A stretch of DNA of 39,825 nucleotides, from positions 1-39,825 of the forward strand of contig JAEEQX010000011.1 in NCBI GenBank assembly GCA_016285575.1. The letters run 5' to 3'. Numbering within the stretch: the stretch's first letter is position 1; every line of letters begins with the position of its first letter. Positions 1-7,195 of this stretch are shown here, in pieces. The notes below the pieces were generated by a model that searched no databases, had not been told where the DNA came from, and worked only from the letters and a program-made list of their open reading frames with translations. This DNA comes from Lachnospiraceae bacterium (GTDB taxonomy: Bacteria > Bacillota > Clostridia > Lachnospirales > Lachnospiraceae). Position numbers and translations under genes: made by a program.

Positions 1-968
1 CGTCCGTTAACAACAAGCTTGACATCATCAATCATCTGTCCCTTGTTCATCTCAACGCAAAGGAAGTTCTTAGCTTTCGCAACATTCTTCTCTATAGTCT
101 TGTCAGGGAAAGGCCAGAGAGTGATAGGACGGATAAGACCTGCCTTGATTCCCTCTGCTCTTGCCTGCATAACAGCACTTCTTGATACACGTGAGCTAGC
201 GCCGAATGCTACTACGAAAATCTCAGCATCGTCACACATGAACTCTTCAGCTCTCTGCTCGTTAGCCTTAATCTTCTCGTATCTCTCATATCTCTCATTG
301 ATGAGATTCTCGAGTTCTTCAGGCTGAATGTATAATGAGTTGATAATATTTTTCTTTCTCTTATTCTGATGTCCGTTGGTAGCCCAAGGCTTATCAGCTA
401 CGGGTTCGTCCTTCTTGGTAGGGAACTCAACGGGCTCCATCATCTGACCAAGCATACCATCGGAAAGAATCATAGCAGGAACTCTGTACTTCTCGCCTAC
501 TTCATATGCAAGTGATACGAAGTCAACCATCTCCTGGATTGTTGAAGGAGCAAGTACAAAAAGCTGGAAATCACCATGGCCAAGTGCCTTGGTTGCCTGC
601 CAGTAATCTGACTGTGAAGGCTGAATACCACCGAGTCCGGGGCCGCCTCTTTGTACATTTATAATAAGTGCGGGAAGATCAGAACCACCGATGTAGGATA
701 CACCTTCTGACTTAAGTGAAATTCCCGGTGAAGATGAAGATGTCATTGCTCTGACACCGGCACTTGTTGCACCAAGAACCATGTTAATAGCTGCGATTTC
801 TGATTCTGCCTGTAAAAAGCATCCGCCCTCTTTAGGAAGTCTCTTAGACATGTAAGCCGCAACTTCTGTCTGAGGAGTGATGGGATAACCGAAGTAATGT
901 CTACAGCCACACTGGATAGCTGCTTCGGCAAGAGCTTCGTTACCTTTCATTAAAACTTTCTCTGCCAT
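1..968 (-). CDS. vorB: 2-oxoacid:ferredoxin oxidoreductase alpha subunit, VorB type (3' truncated by window edge)
   Basis: Reading the minus strand from the ATG at 966-968 gives an open frame of about 322 codons that runs off the window. The N-terminus contains the motif GYPITPQTEV, typical of the alpha (pyrimidine-binding) subunit of 2-oxoacid:ferredoxin oxidoreductases, followed by ESEIAAINMVLGA and TSSSSPGISLKSEG. A Shine-Dalgarno sequence (GGAGG) lies just upstream. The family oxidatively decarboxylates 2-oxoacids to acyl-CoA and passes electrons to ferredoxin; this arrangement (small ferredoxin subunit then alpha subunit) fits the VOR/KOR-type complexes of Clostridia, acting in the cytoplasm. 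The thiamine-diphosphate beta and the gamma subunits would be expected beyond position 1. Usual length is near 350 residues, so only the end is missing. The exact substrate (branched-chain oxoacid or 2-oxoglutarate) cannot be read from this subunit alone. Confidence 0.88.
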   Translation of the reverse strand, partial: MAEKVLMKGNEALAEAAIQCGCRHYFGYPITPQTEVAAYMSKRLPKEGGCFLQAESEIAAINMVLGATSAGVRAMTSSSSPGISLKSEGVSYIGGSDLPALIINVQRGGPGLGGIQPSQSDYWQATKALGHGDFQLFVLAPSTIQEMVDFVSLAYEVGEKYRVPAMILSDGMLGQMMEPVEFPTKKDEPVADKPWATNGHQNKRKKNIINSLYIQPEELENLINERYERYEKIKANEQRAEEFMCDDAEIFVVAFGASSRVSRSAVMQARAEGIKAGLIRPITLWPFPDKTIEKNVAKAKNFLCVEMNKGQMIDDVKLVVNG

Positions 969-980
969 TTATATATCCTC

Positions 981-1187
981 CTATCTTTCTACCGTAATTG
1001 CCACATCAGGACACATAATTGCACAAGATGCACATCCTACGCACTGAGATTCGTCAGTCATTGTTGAGGGATGATAACCTTTTGCATTAATATGGTCTGT
1101 TGCAAGTACCAATAAATTCTTAGGACAAGCTTCAACACATAGACCGCAACCTTTACATAAGGTTTCGTTAATAGTAACTTTTGCCAT
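981..1187 (-). CDS. 4Fe-4S dicluster ferredoxin subunit of the 2-oxoacid oxidoreductase
   Basis: This 68-residue protein has two CxxCxxCxxxCP cluster motifs, CKGCGLCVEACP near residues 11-22 and CVGCASCAIMCP near residues 49-60, so it should bind two [4Fe-4S] clusters. It stops 12 bases before vorB starts, so the two are co-transcribed and this is very probably the delta (VorD/KorD) subunit carrying electrons from the catalytic core to free ferredoxin. The start ATG is preceded by GGGAAAGAGG, and the minus-strand promoter at 1224-1252 lies immediately upstream. A free-standing ferredoxin would look similar; the neighbour decides the call. Confidence 0.88.
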   Translation of the reverse strand: MAKVTINETLCKGCGLCVEACPKNLLVLATDHINAKGYHPSTMTDESQCVGCASCAIMCPDVAITVER

Positions 1188-1216
1188 AGTATTTTCCTCT
1201 CTTTCCCTTTGCCGTA

Positions 1217-1252
1217 TTTACATATAATATGCCTTATTTACCTGTATGTAAA
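1217..1252 (-). promoter_or_regulatory. Promoter of the ferredoxin-vorB operon with overlapping inverted repeat
   Basis: On the minus strand a -35 TTTACA (1247-1252) and a -10 TATTAT (1224-1229) are separated by exactly 17 bases. Perfect 8-base arms TTTACATA (plus 1217-1224) and TATGTAAA (plus 1245-1252) form an inverted repeat that covers the -35 and touches the -10, suggesting an operator for an unidentified regulator. The arms do not resemble the Rex site. Confidence 0.65.
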
Positions 1253-1283
1253 CATAAAAAATAAACGAAAATAATGATTGATA

Positions 1284-1964
1284 TCACTCCCAAGGAGCTT
1301 TTACATATATATCTATAGGAAAGAACACCTCTCTCGAGGCTTCAATTTCCTTCTTAACGTCTTCGTTCTCAAGTAAGAACTTGGGGATTGTACTGCCTGA
1401 AAAAGGAAGACCCAAATCTGCTGCCACCTGCTTGGCATAATCTATGGAATCCTTAATCGTATCGAAAGTCGTCTCCCACTTAAGATGTGAATTGTTGACT
1501 ACATTGGTGGCCTTGCATCTTGATGCCGCCTCGATCTCTTTTATAATCTCTTCCGTATCTTCGGCGTTGGATGTAAGATTCCTGTACTTATTAACAATGT
1601 AAGTCATCTCATATTTTATATTGGAAAGGATGGATGCATATCTGCCAAGAACCACTGCTCCGGCATCGTCACCGCCAAGGTCCATAACAACATCTCTGTC
1701 CGTCTCGAATACGAGGTTAAGATCCGCAGGTAATGCAGGAGTCTCGACATTGGTGTTGGCAAAAAGCGGAGCGATAACTTTTATCCCATTTTCCTCAAGC
1801 AAGTCCTTATAAGCGGATGAAAGGAAATAAGGATTAACAAGGTCCAGATCGACAAGCATAACCTTGCGTCCCATCGCTGCCATCTCAAGCGCAAGATTGA
1901 CAGAATAGTTGCTCTTGCCACATCCGTAATGACCACATATGATATTGAAAACTCTCTCGCTCAT
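1284..1964 (-). CDS. ParA/MinD-like P-loop ATPase (nucleotide-binding protein)
   Basis: The N-terminus FNIICGHYGCGKSNYSVNLA is a deviant Walker A of the SIMIBI/ParA class, followed by VMLVDLDLVNPYF, the usual second motif after the P-loop helix, and DVVMDLGGDDAG as a probable Walker B region. The first in-frame start is a GTG at 1979, but the ATG at 1964 is preferred because GAGAGGA sits seven bases upstream of it; this gives 226 residues. It is chromosomally isolated with no ParB partner, and lies upstream of the ferredoxin-vorB pair but separated from it by that operon's own promoter. Related proteins beside redox enzymes sometimes serve as metal or cofactor insertion ATPases, which is only a possibility here. 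Role in segregation is unlikely given the lack of partner. Function unknown. Confidence 0.8.
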   Translation of the reverse strand: MSERVFNIICGHYGCGKSNYSVNLALEMAAMGRKVMLVDLDLVNPYFLSSAYKDLLEENGIKVIAPLFANTNVETPALPADLNLVFETDRDVVMDLGGDDAGAVVLGRYASILSNIKYEMTYIVNKYRNLTSNAEDTEEIIKEIEAASRCKATNVVNNSHLKWETTFDTIKDSIDYAKQVAADLGLPFSGSTIPKFLLENEDVKKEIEASREVFFPIDIYVKAPWE

Positions 1965-2093
1965 ATGTCTTCCTCTCACAGTTAGATGCGCCTTCCTCTA
2001 ACGTATTCTATCCTATTATCTATGCAATACTTGAAAAAAGGGCACCGCGTTTATGATATCACAGCAATTTTTATAAATCAAGACGCCCATTCC

Positions 2094-2122
2094 TTGCTAT
2101 TTTGAATTATTTTTGTTAGAAT
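2094..2122 (+). promoter_or_regulatory. Probable promoter of the 2154-2666 gene
   Basis: TTGCTA (2094-2099) and TAGAAT (2117-2122) are 17 bases apart on the plus strand, about 30 bases upstream of the start codon of the small membrane protein. The -35 is a partial match, so the call is tentative. Confidence 0.4.
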
Positions 2123-2153
2123 TAGAGAGCAATTTTTTACGGAGGTTTAAACG

Positions 2154-2666
2154 ATGCCAAATCTTTTACTTATAAATACTTTCTCCATCGTAATGCTCTC
2201 CATTACCGGAGTAATGCTCATCGCTGTAATAGTTCTTTTCTTCGTTGGTAAGAAATTGGACAAAAAGCAGAAAGAACAGCAGGATATGCTCGACTCCAAT
2301 CGTCAGACAATATCCATGCTTGTAATAGATAAGAAAAAAGTTCGTTTCAAAGATGCGGGATTTCCTCAGTCAGTTGTTGACCAGGCTCCCAAGCTTTCTC
2401 GTTTTATGAAGGTTCCCGTAGTTAAGGCCAAGGTTGGTCCTCAGCTTGTAACCATGATTGCTGATGAAAAGATCTTTGATTCGATTCCCGTTAAGAAGGA
2501 AGTTAAGGCAGTAGTAAGCGGTATGTACATTACATCCGTTAAGGTTGCTCATGGTAAGAACGAACTTCCTCCTCAAAAGAAGAAAAGCGCCTTCAAGCGT
2601 ACAGTTGAGAAACTGCAGGAAAAAGCAGGCGCTACTCCTATTGATAAGAAAAAAGGTAAACGTTAA
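2154..2666 (+). CDS. Small membrane-anchored protein of unknown function
   Basis: A 170-residue protein with one predicted transmembrane helix near residues 11-32 (hydrophobic run ending FFVGKKL), a short charged segment KKLDKKQKEQ, a compact soluble domain of about 100 residues, and a strongly basic tail rich in lysine. The positive charges right after the helix predict that the C-terminal domain is cytoplasmic. The start is supported by GGAGG 9 bases upstream. No domain is recognised. It is one of only two plus-strand protein genes in the window, so it is transcribed alone, and its stop codon overlaps the stop codon of the convergent ispE gene. The sequence reads as a normally evolving gene: reading frame intact, codon use like the neighbours. 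Confidence 0.75.
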   Translation: MPNLLLINTFSIVMLSITGVMLIAVIVLFFVGKKLDKKQKEQQDMLDSNRQTISMLVIDKKKVRFKDAGFPQSVVDQAPKLSRFMKVPVVKAKVGPQLVTMIADEKIFDSIPVKKEVKAVVSGMYITSVKVAHGKNELPPQKKKSAFKRTVEKLQEKAGATPIDKKKGKR

Positions 2667-3964
2667 ATATTGTAATCTATTTCGATTCTCATGTCGCAAT
2701 AACTCATCTTGTTGTTGCCTGACATAAGATCGTATTCAAGTTCCACCACTATTCTGTCAGCGATTTCGTTGAGTACGAATTCATGGCAGATGATATCAAT
2801 ATCGATATCTCCGTGGGGAGTTGAGTAAACTTGGCTTGTGGCTTCATCCGGTGTGATAATCATCTCAGTGTTTATCGCGCCGGTTTTTTTGTACACAAGT
2901 TTTCTGTCGCTTATAGTAATGGTAGTGATGATATCGGACTTGCTCTCAGGATCCTTCTCATAGTAGGATGCACTGATGACACCTCTTTTTTCAACAGCTA
3001 CGCAGTCATGTACTTCATTGACATTGTCCGTATCATCCATTGCGGACTTGATGGTAATGCGGGCTTTTTTTCTGACTTCGTCACTGCTTAAATCTTCAAA
3101 GCAGGTAACTACCACATCGCCAACATCTTCCATCTCCCTTATTGTAACTGCTGCTCTCTCTGCGTTGGCCTTGCTGTCAAAGAGACCGAACACTGTAGGG
3201 CCTGAGCCACTCATAAGTGAGTTCATGGCACCGAACTCTATCATCTTTTTCTTGATCTCATCGATGATGGGATATTCTTTTACGGTTACATTCTCTAGGA
3301 TATTCTCGAGATGGAATGCTACACCGCCTAAGTCTTTTCTGTTAACACAATCGATGATTGTATCCATATCAGGATGCTTCTCTATGGTCTCAACATGAAG
3401 ATTCTCGTAAACATGCTTTGTCGATACATCGAACTTGGGCTTAACTACAAGTACGACACATGAAGGCATATCGGGAAGCTTGGTTAACTTCTCACCAATA
3501 CCTTCTGCGAGGTATGTACCACCATACACACAGAAAGGAACATCCGCTCCTACCTTAACAGCCATCTTGCATAACTCTTCTTCAGTAAGTCCAAGTCCGA
3601 ATAATCTGTTGATACCTCTGAATGTTGCAGCTGCGTCAGAGCTTCCGCCTGCCATACCTGCTGCCATCGGGATATTTTTTACAAGGTCGATTTTAACACC
3701 CTGCTTGATATTGTATTTTTCTGTGATAAGCTTAGCTGCCTTAACAATCAAATTGGAATCGTCGCAGGGAAGATTATCTATATCCGTAACAAGTTTTATG
3801 CCTTCGATATCTGCATCTGTTGAGAATGTCAATTCATCGCAGATTCCGATACTCTGCATAACCATCTTAACTTCATGATATCCGTCCTCGCGTCTTCTTA
3901 AAACATCGAGTCCGAGATTGATTTTTGCAAATGCTTTTTCTTTTATAGTCTTATTTATCGCCAT
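2663..3964 (-). CDS. ispE: IspE kinase fused to a C-terminal DUF1934-like domain
   Basis: The first 295 residues or so are 4-diphosphocytidyl-2-C-methyl-D-erythritol kinase, the ATP-dependent step of the MEP isoprenoid pathway: AKINLGLDV at the N-terminus, the GHMP ATP motif PMAAGMAGGSSDAAA, and the third motif SGSGPTVFGLF. IspE proteins are normally 280-300 residues; this one has 433. The extra 130 residues (from about 303) begin KKARITIKSAMDD and include VYSTPHGDIDIDII and a final IEIDYNI, a pattern of short beta strands resembling DUF1934/YwiB (calycin-like beta barrel). The frame is uninterrupted through the junction. The start is supported by GGAG six bases before ATG; it follows pyrD by 12 bases and is probably co-transcribed. 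The kinase assignment is secure; the DUF1934 match is from memory of the family pattern. Confidence 0.9.
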   Translation of the reverse strand: MAINKTIKEKAFAKINLGLDVLRRREDGYHEVKMVMQSIGICDELTFSTDADIEGIKLVTDIDNLPCDDSNLIVKAAKLITEKYNIKQGVKIDLVKNIPMAAGMAGGSSDAAATFRGINRLFGLGLTEEELCKMAVKVGADVPFCVYGGTYLAEGIGEKLTKLPDMPSCVVLVVKPKFDVSTKHVYENLHVETIEKHPDMDTIIDCVNRKDLGGVAFHLENILENVTVKEYPIIDEIKKKMIEFGAMNSLMSGSGPTVFGLFDSKANAERAAVTIREMEDVGDVVVTCFEDLSSDEVRKKARITIKSAMDDTDNVNEVHDCVAVEKRGVISASYYEKDPESKSDIITTITISDRKLVYKKTGAINTEMIITPDEATSQVYSTPHGDIDIDIICHEFVLNEIADRIVVELEYDLMSGNNKMSYCDMRIEIDYNI

Positions 3965-3976
3965 TAATTTCTCCAG

Positions 3977-4879
3977 TTATTGAACACATCCGATTATTTC
4001 GTTGATGTCTTCTATGTTGTGTTTATTAAGGTAGGTCTCAATTCCATCTATAACATCTATCATCGCTGTAGGATTGATGAAGTTGGCAGCGCCCACACTT
4101 ACAGCTGTAGCACCTGCCATCATGAATTCTATAGCATCTTCGGCTGTCATTATACCGCCCATTCCTATGATGGGAATCTTAACTGCCTGTGCGCACTGGT
4201 ATACCATTCTAACAGCAACGGGCTTAATCGCAGGACCTGACATACCGCCTGTCTTATTGGCAAGCACGAACTTTCTACGCTCGATATCTATCTTCATACC
4301 TGTGATGGTATTGATTAAAGATATTGCATCACTGCCTGCTGCCTCTGCTGCCTTAGCCATCTCTGTGATATCAGTTACATTGGGGCTAAGCTTCATAATG
4401 ATTGGCTTCTTGGAAGCCTTTTTAATCTTCTCTGTAATATTGAAAAGTGCATCTGCTTTCTGACCGAATGCGATAGCACCTTCCTTGACGTTGGGACATG
4501 ATACGTTAATCTCATACATATCCGCATTGGTATCGTTGAGCTTTTCTACTGCATCGATATAATCTTCAACAGTCTTACCGCAGACATTAACGATAACTTT
4601 GGTGTCGTACTTGGATAAGAATGCAAGATCTCTTTCCTTGAACACTTCCACGCCGGGATTCTGAAGTCCGATTGCATTGAGCATACCACCATATACTTCT
4701 GCAACTCTGGGTGTGGGATTTCCGGGCCAAGGTACATTGCTGACACCCTTGGTTACTACTGCACCGAGTCTGTTAAGATCAACGAAGTTCACATACTCCA
4801 TTCCCGAACCGAATGTACCTGATGCACTCATAACGGGATTCTTGAATTCTACGCCTGCTATACTAACTCTTGTATTCAT
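3977..4879 (-). CDS. pyrD: Dihydroorotate dehydrogenase B, catalytic subunit (PyrD/PyrDB)
   Basis: This 300-residue FMN enzyme oxidises dihydroorotate to orotate in pyrimidine synthesis. The active-site cysteine is in NVSCPN (Cys128), the class 1 (cytosolic) hallmark, and the FMN phosphate region GMGGIMTAEDAIEFMMAGA is present near the C-terminus. Length is normal. Its start codon shares one base with the pyrK stop codon (TGATG), so the two are translationally coupled, as expected for the NAD-dependent class 1B heterotetramer in which PyrK relays electrons from FMN to NAD+. It is followed after 12 bases by ispE. Confidence 0.96.
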   Translation of the reverse strand: MNTRVSIAGVEFKNPVMSASGTFGSGMEYVNFVDLNRLGAVVTKGVSNVPWPGNPTPRVAEVYGGMLNAIGLQNPGVEVFKERDLAFLSKYDTKVIVNVCGKTVEDYIDAVEKLNDTNADMYEINVSCPNVKEGAIAFGQKADALFNITEKIKKASKKPIIMKLSPNVTDITEMAKAAEAAGSDAISLINTITGMKIDIERRKFVLANKTGGMSGPAIKPVAVRMVYQCAQAVKIPIIGMGGIMTAEDAIEFMMAGATAVSVGAANFINPTAMIDVIDGIETYLNKHNIEDINEIIGCVQ

Positions 4880-5661
4880 CAGATATCTACCTCCGTAGCA
4901 TCAAATACCGGTCCTTCGGTACATATTCTTGTATTGTTAACATGTGAATGCTCGTCCTTGTGAACGGTCTTGCATACGCATCCAAGACACGCGCCTACAC
5001 CACATGCCATTCTCTCTTCGAGTGAGATGTATGCTTTGATATTATTCTCTTCAGCATACTTCTTTATGCCGCGAAGCATGGGCATGGGACCACATGCCAT
5101 AATGACATCGGGCTTAAGGTTAGTACATGCTTTTATAGCATCGATTACATTGCCCTTAACTCCGACACTTCCGTCTTCACTTGCTATATAAACCTTCGAA
5201 TACTTGAGGAACTCATCCGATAAAAATGTATCTGAATTTCTGTATCCGAGAACTGTATGCACATCTTCTCCTGCCAATGCTTTTGCAGTGCCGAGCATGG
5301 GAGGAATTCCGATACCACCGCCCATTAATACTATGCACTTGCCCTTAACTTCATCCACAGGAAATCCATTGCCAAGGTTAGCAAGTAATTTTACTGAATC
5401 TCCTTCTTTTAATGTTGAGAACTCTTTTGTACCCTTACCTGCGATTCTATATACAAGACGAGTTGTGCCCTTGTCTGTATCTGTCTCACATATACTTATG
5501 GGACGCATAAGAAGTGTGGACTTATCCTTGGGATACACTCCGACAAACTGTCCCGCGTTGGCATATTTTGCACCTTCATTTTTGATAATGAGGCTGAAAA
5601 TATCTTTTGATATTTCTTCTTGGGAGATGACTTTTCCTTCGTCTATCTTTTTGTAAAACAT
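4879..5661 (-). CDS. pyrK: Dihydroorotate dehydrogenase B electron transfer subunit
   Basis: A 260-residue ferredoxin-reductase-like protein that carries FAD and one [2Fe-2S] cluster and transfers electrons from PyrD to NAD+. The FAD motif RPISICE lies at residues 53-59, the nucleotide motif MGGGIGIPPM at 113-122, and the cluster ligands are Cys220, Cys225, Cys228 and Cys247 (pattern CX4CX2C then C). Start is supported by GGAGG four bases upstream. It stands 79 bases after pyrC and overlaps pyrD by one base, forming a pyrC-pyrK-pyrD unit. The intervening 79 bases show no terminator. Confidence 0.96.
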   Translation of the reverse strand: MFYKKIDEGKVISQEEISKDIFSLIIKNEGAKYANAGQFVGVYPKDKSTLLMRPISICETDTDKGTTRLVYRIAGKGTKEFSTLKEGDSVKLLANLGNGFPVDEVKGKCIVLMGGGIGIPPMLGTAKALAGEDVHTVLGYRNSDTFLSDEFLKYSKVYIASEDGSVGVKGNVIDAIKACTNLKPDVIMACGPMPMLRGIKKYAEENNIKAYISLEERMACGVGACLGCVCKTVHKDEHSHVNNTRICTEGPVFDATEVDI

Positions 5662-5740
5662 TGTTCCTCCATGTTATCGATTATTTCATTATTCTTAATA
5701 TCAATAATTCTTTTCAGTATTATCTATACTTAAAACTGTA

Positions 5741-7096
5741 TTATGATTTGTAAACAACTCGTCCATCGCATATGGTCATCTTAACACGACCTGTTAATTC
5801 TTCTCCTATAAAAGGAGAGTTCTTCGACTTGGACTTAATGTCTTCTTCTCTTACTACCCACTTCTCATCGATATCTACAAGAGTGATGTCTGCTGCCTTA
5901 CCGGCACTTAGTGTTCCTCTGTCAAAACCATAGAGCGTAGCAGGATTGATTGTAAACTTTTTAATAACATCCGAAAGACTCATTCCTGCTTCGTTAACAA
6001 GATGCGTAATCGCAAGCGCAAATGCTGTCTCGAGTCCTATCATTCCGCTCGGTGCTTCGGTGATACTCTTATCCTTTTCTTCCTTGGCATGAGGCGCATG
6101 ATCTGTTGCGATGATATCTATTGTGTTATCTTTTAATCCTTCGATTATTGCCAGTCTGTCTTCCTCTGTTCTGAAGGGAGGATTGAGCTTGGCAAGCGTG
6201 CCTTTTTTTATAAGTGCATCTTCTGTAAGTGAAAAATGCTGGGGCGTCGACTCAGCGTGGATATGTCTTACGAAAGTCTGAGATGCGTTTGCCTCATCGA
6301 CATTCTTAAGTCCCTGATTGGCAATATCCTTATTAAGAGCTTCTTTGACAAGTTCAACACCTTCTTTTGAAGAGATATGCTGCACATCTATCATGCCGTT
6401 TTCTTCGAGTGCAATCTGAAGGTCTCTTTTTATAAGACTAATCTCTGCTTCACGAGGTGAACCATATACGCCGTAATGCTCACTTGCTTTGCCATGATTG
6501 ATTCCGTTATTCTTGATAAGATTCTTATCCTCTTCATGAAGGCTGATGGGATATTTTCCTGCTTTCTTAAAAGCAGTTCTTAAGATATCTTCATTCATAA
6601 GAGGGATGCCATCATCGGTGAATCCAACAGCACCTGCCTTGATGAGAGCATCAAAATCTGTAAGTTCTTCACCCTTAAGTCCATATGTAACTGAGCCGCA
6701 GGATTCAACTTTTATATCTGTCTTCTTTCCTTTTTCAAGTACATATGTAAGCGTCTCTACATTATCAACTGTCGGCTTGGTATTGCACATCAAAACGACC
6801 GTAGTGTATCCACCGGCTGCTGCCGCCTTAGCACCCGTTAATATGTCTTCTTTATATTCGAATCCGGGATCTCTAAAGTGCGAATGCACATCTATAAGAC
6901 CTGGCACGGCAATAAGACCTGTGGCGTCAATAATCTCAACATCCGAATCTGAAGCATCGGATAAATTAAGATTTCCATTTGTTCTGGCTTCATTAAAAAC
7001 AATTGTCTTTATCTTGGTGCCATCCACATATATGTCGCCGTATTCATCTATGCCATTCGCGGGATCAATTATTCTCGCGCCTTTAATAATATACAT
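5741..7096 (-). CDS. pyrC: Dihydroorotase
   Basis: Zinc amidohydrolase of 451 residues that cyclises carbamoyl aspartate to dihydroorotate. The metal-binding HxH is His71 and His73 within DVHSHFRDPG, and the late conserved motif IDIIATDHAPHAKEEK supplies the catalytic aspartate, both typical of class I (Bacillus-type) dihydroorotases. It is slightly longer than the usual 425-430 residues because of an Asn/Asp/Ser-rich stretch near residues 37-55 of the N-terminal beta domain. GGAAACAG precedes the start as a weak ribosome site. It heads the pyr part of the run, 99 bases after murF. Confidence 0.95.
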   Translation of the reverse strand: MYIIKGARIIDPANGIDEYGDIYVDGTKIKTIVFNEARTNGNLNLSDASDSDVEIIDATGLIAVPGLIDVHSHFRDPGFEYKEDILTGAKAAAAGGYTTVVLMCNTKPTVDNVETLTYVLEKGKKTDIKVESCGSVTYGLKGEELTDFDALIKAGAVGFTDDGIPLMNEDILRTAFKKAGKYPISLHEEDKNLIKNNGINHGKASEHYGVYGSPREAEISLIKRDLQIALEENGMIDVQHISSKEGVELVKEALNKDIANQGLKNVDEANASQTFVRHIHAESTPQHFSLTEDALIKKGTLAKLNPPFRTEEDRLAIIEGLKDNTIDIIATDHAPHAKEEKDKSITEAPSGMIGLETAFALAITHLVNEAGMSLSDVIKKFTINPATLYGFDRGTLSAGKAADITLVDIDEKWVVREEDIKSKSKNSPFIGEELTGRVKMTICDGRVVYKS

Positions 7097-7123
7097 TCTG
7101 TTTCCTTATCACTTCATTACTCT

Positions 7124-7160
7124 TCAACTTCTTATAACAAACATACTTATTTGAAGTTGA
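7124..7160. promoter_or_regulatory. Inverted repeat upstream of pyrC
   Basis: Perfect 8-base arms TCAACTTC (7124-7131) and GAAGTTGA (7153-7160) flank a 21-base spacer in the 99-base gap between murF and pyrC. No PyrR-type binding loop or attenuator terminator is seen, so this is only a candidate operator or leader stem for the pyrimidine genes. Confidence 0.35.
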
Positions 7161-7195
7161 TATTTGTATACACGCCGAACTATCTATATATTTCA

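Noticed and set aside
1..327. Plus-strand open frame of 102 codons at the left edge
   Set aside because: It lies antisense to vorB, and the encoded sequence shows no domain; vorB on the minus strand is clearly the real gene.
2034..2055. GGCACCGCG on the plus strand, part of a T-box motif
   Set aside because: The T-box needs TGG before the ACC, but the text reads GGGCACCGCG after a run of A. No stem I or specifier loop is visible upstream, and the downstream gene is not amino-acid related.
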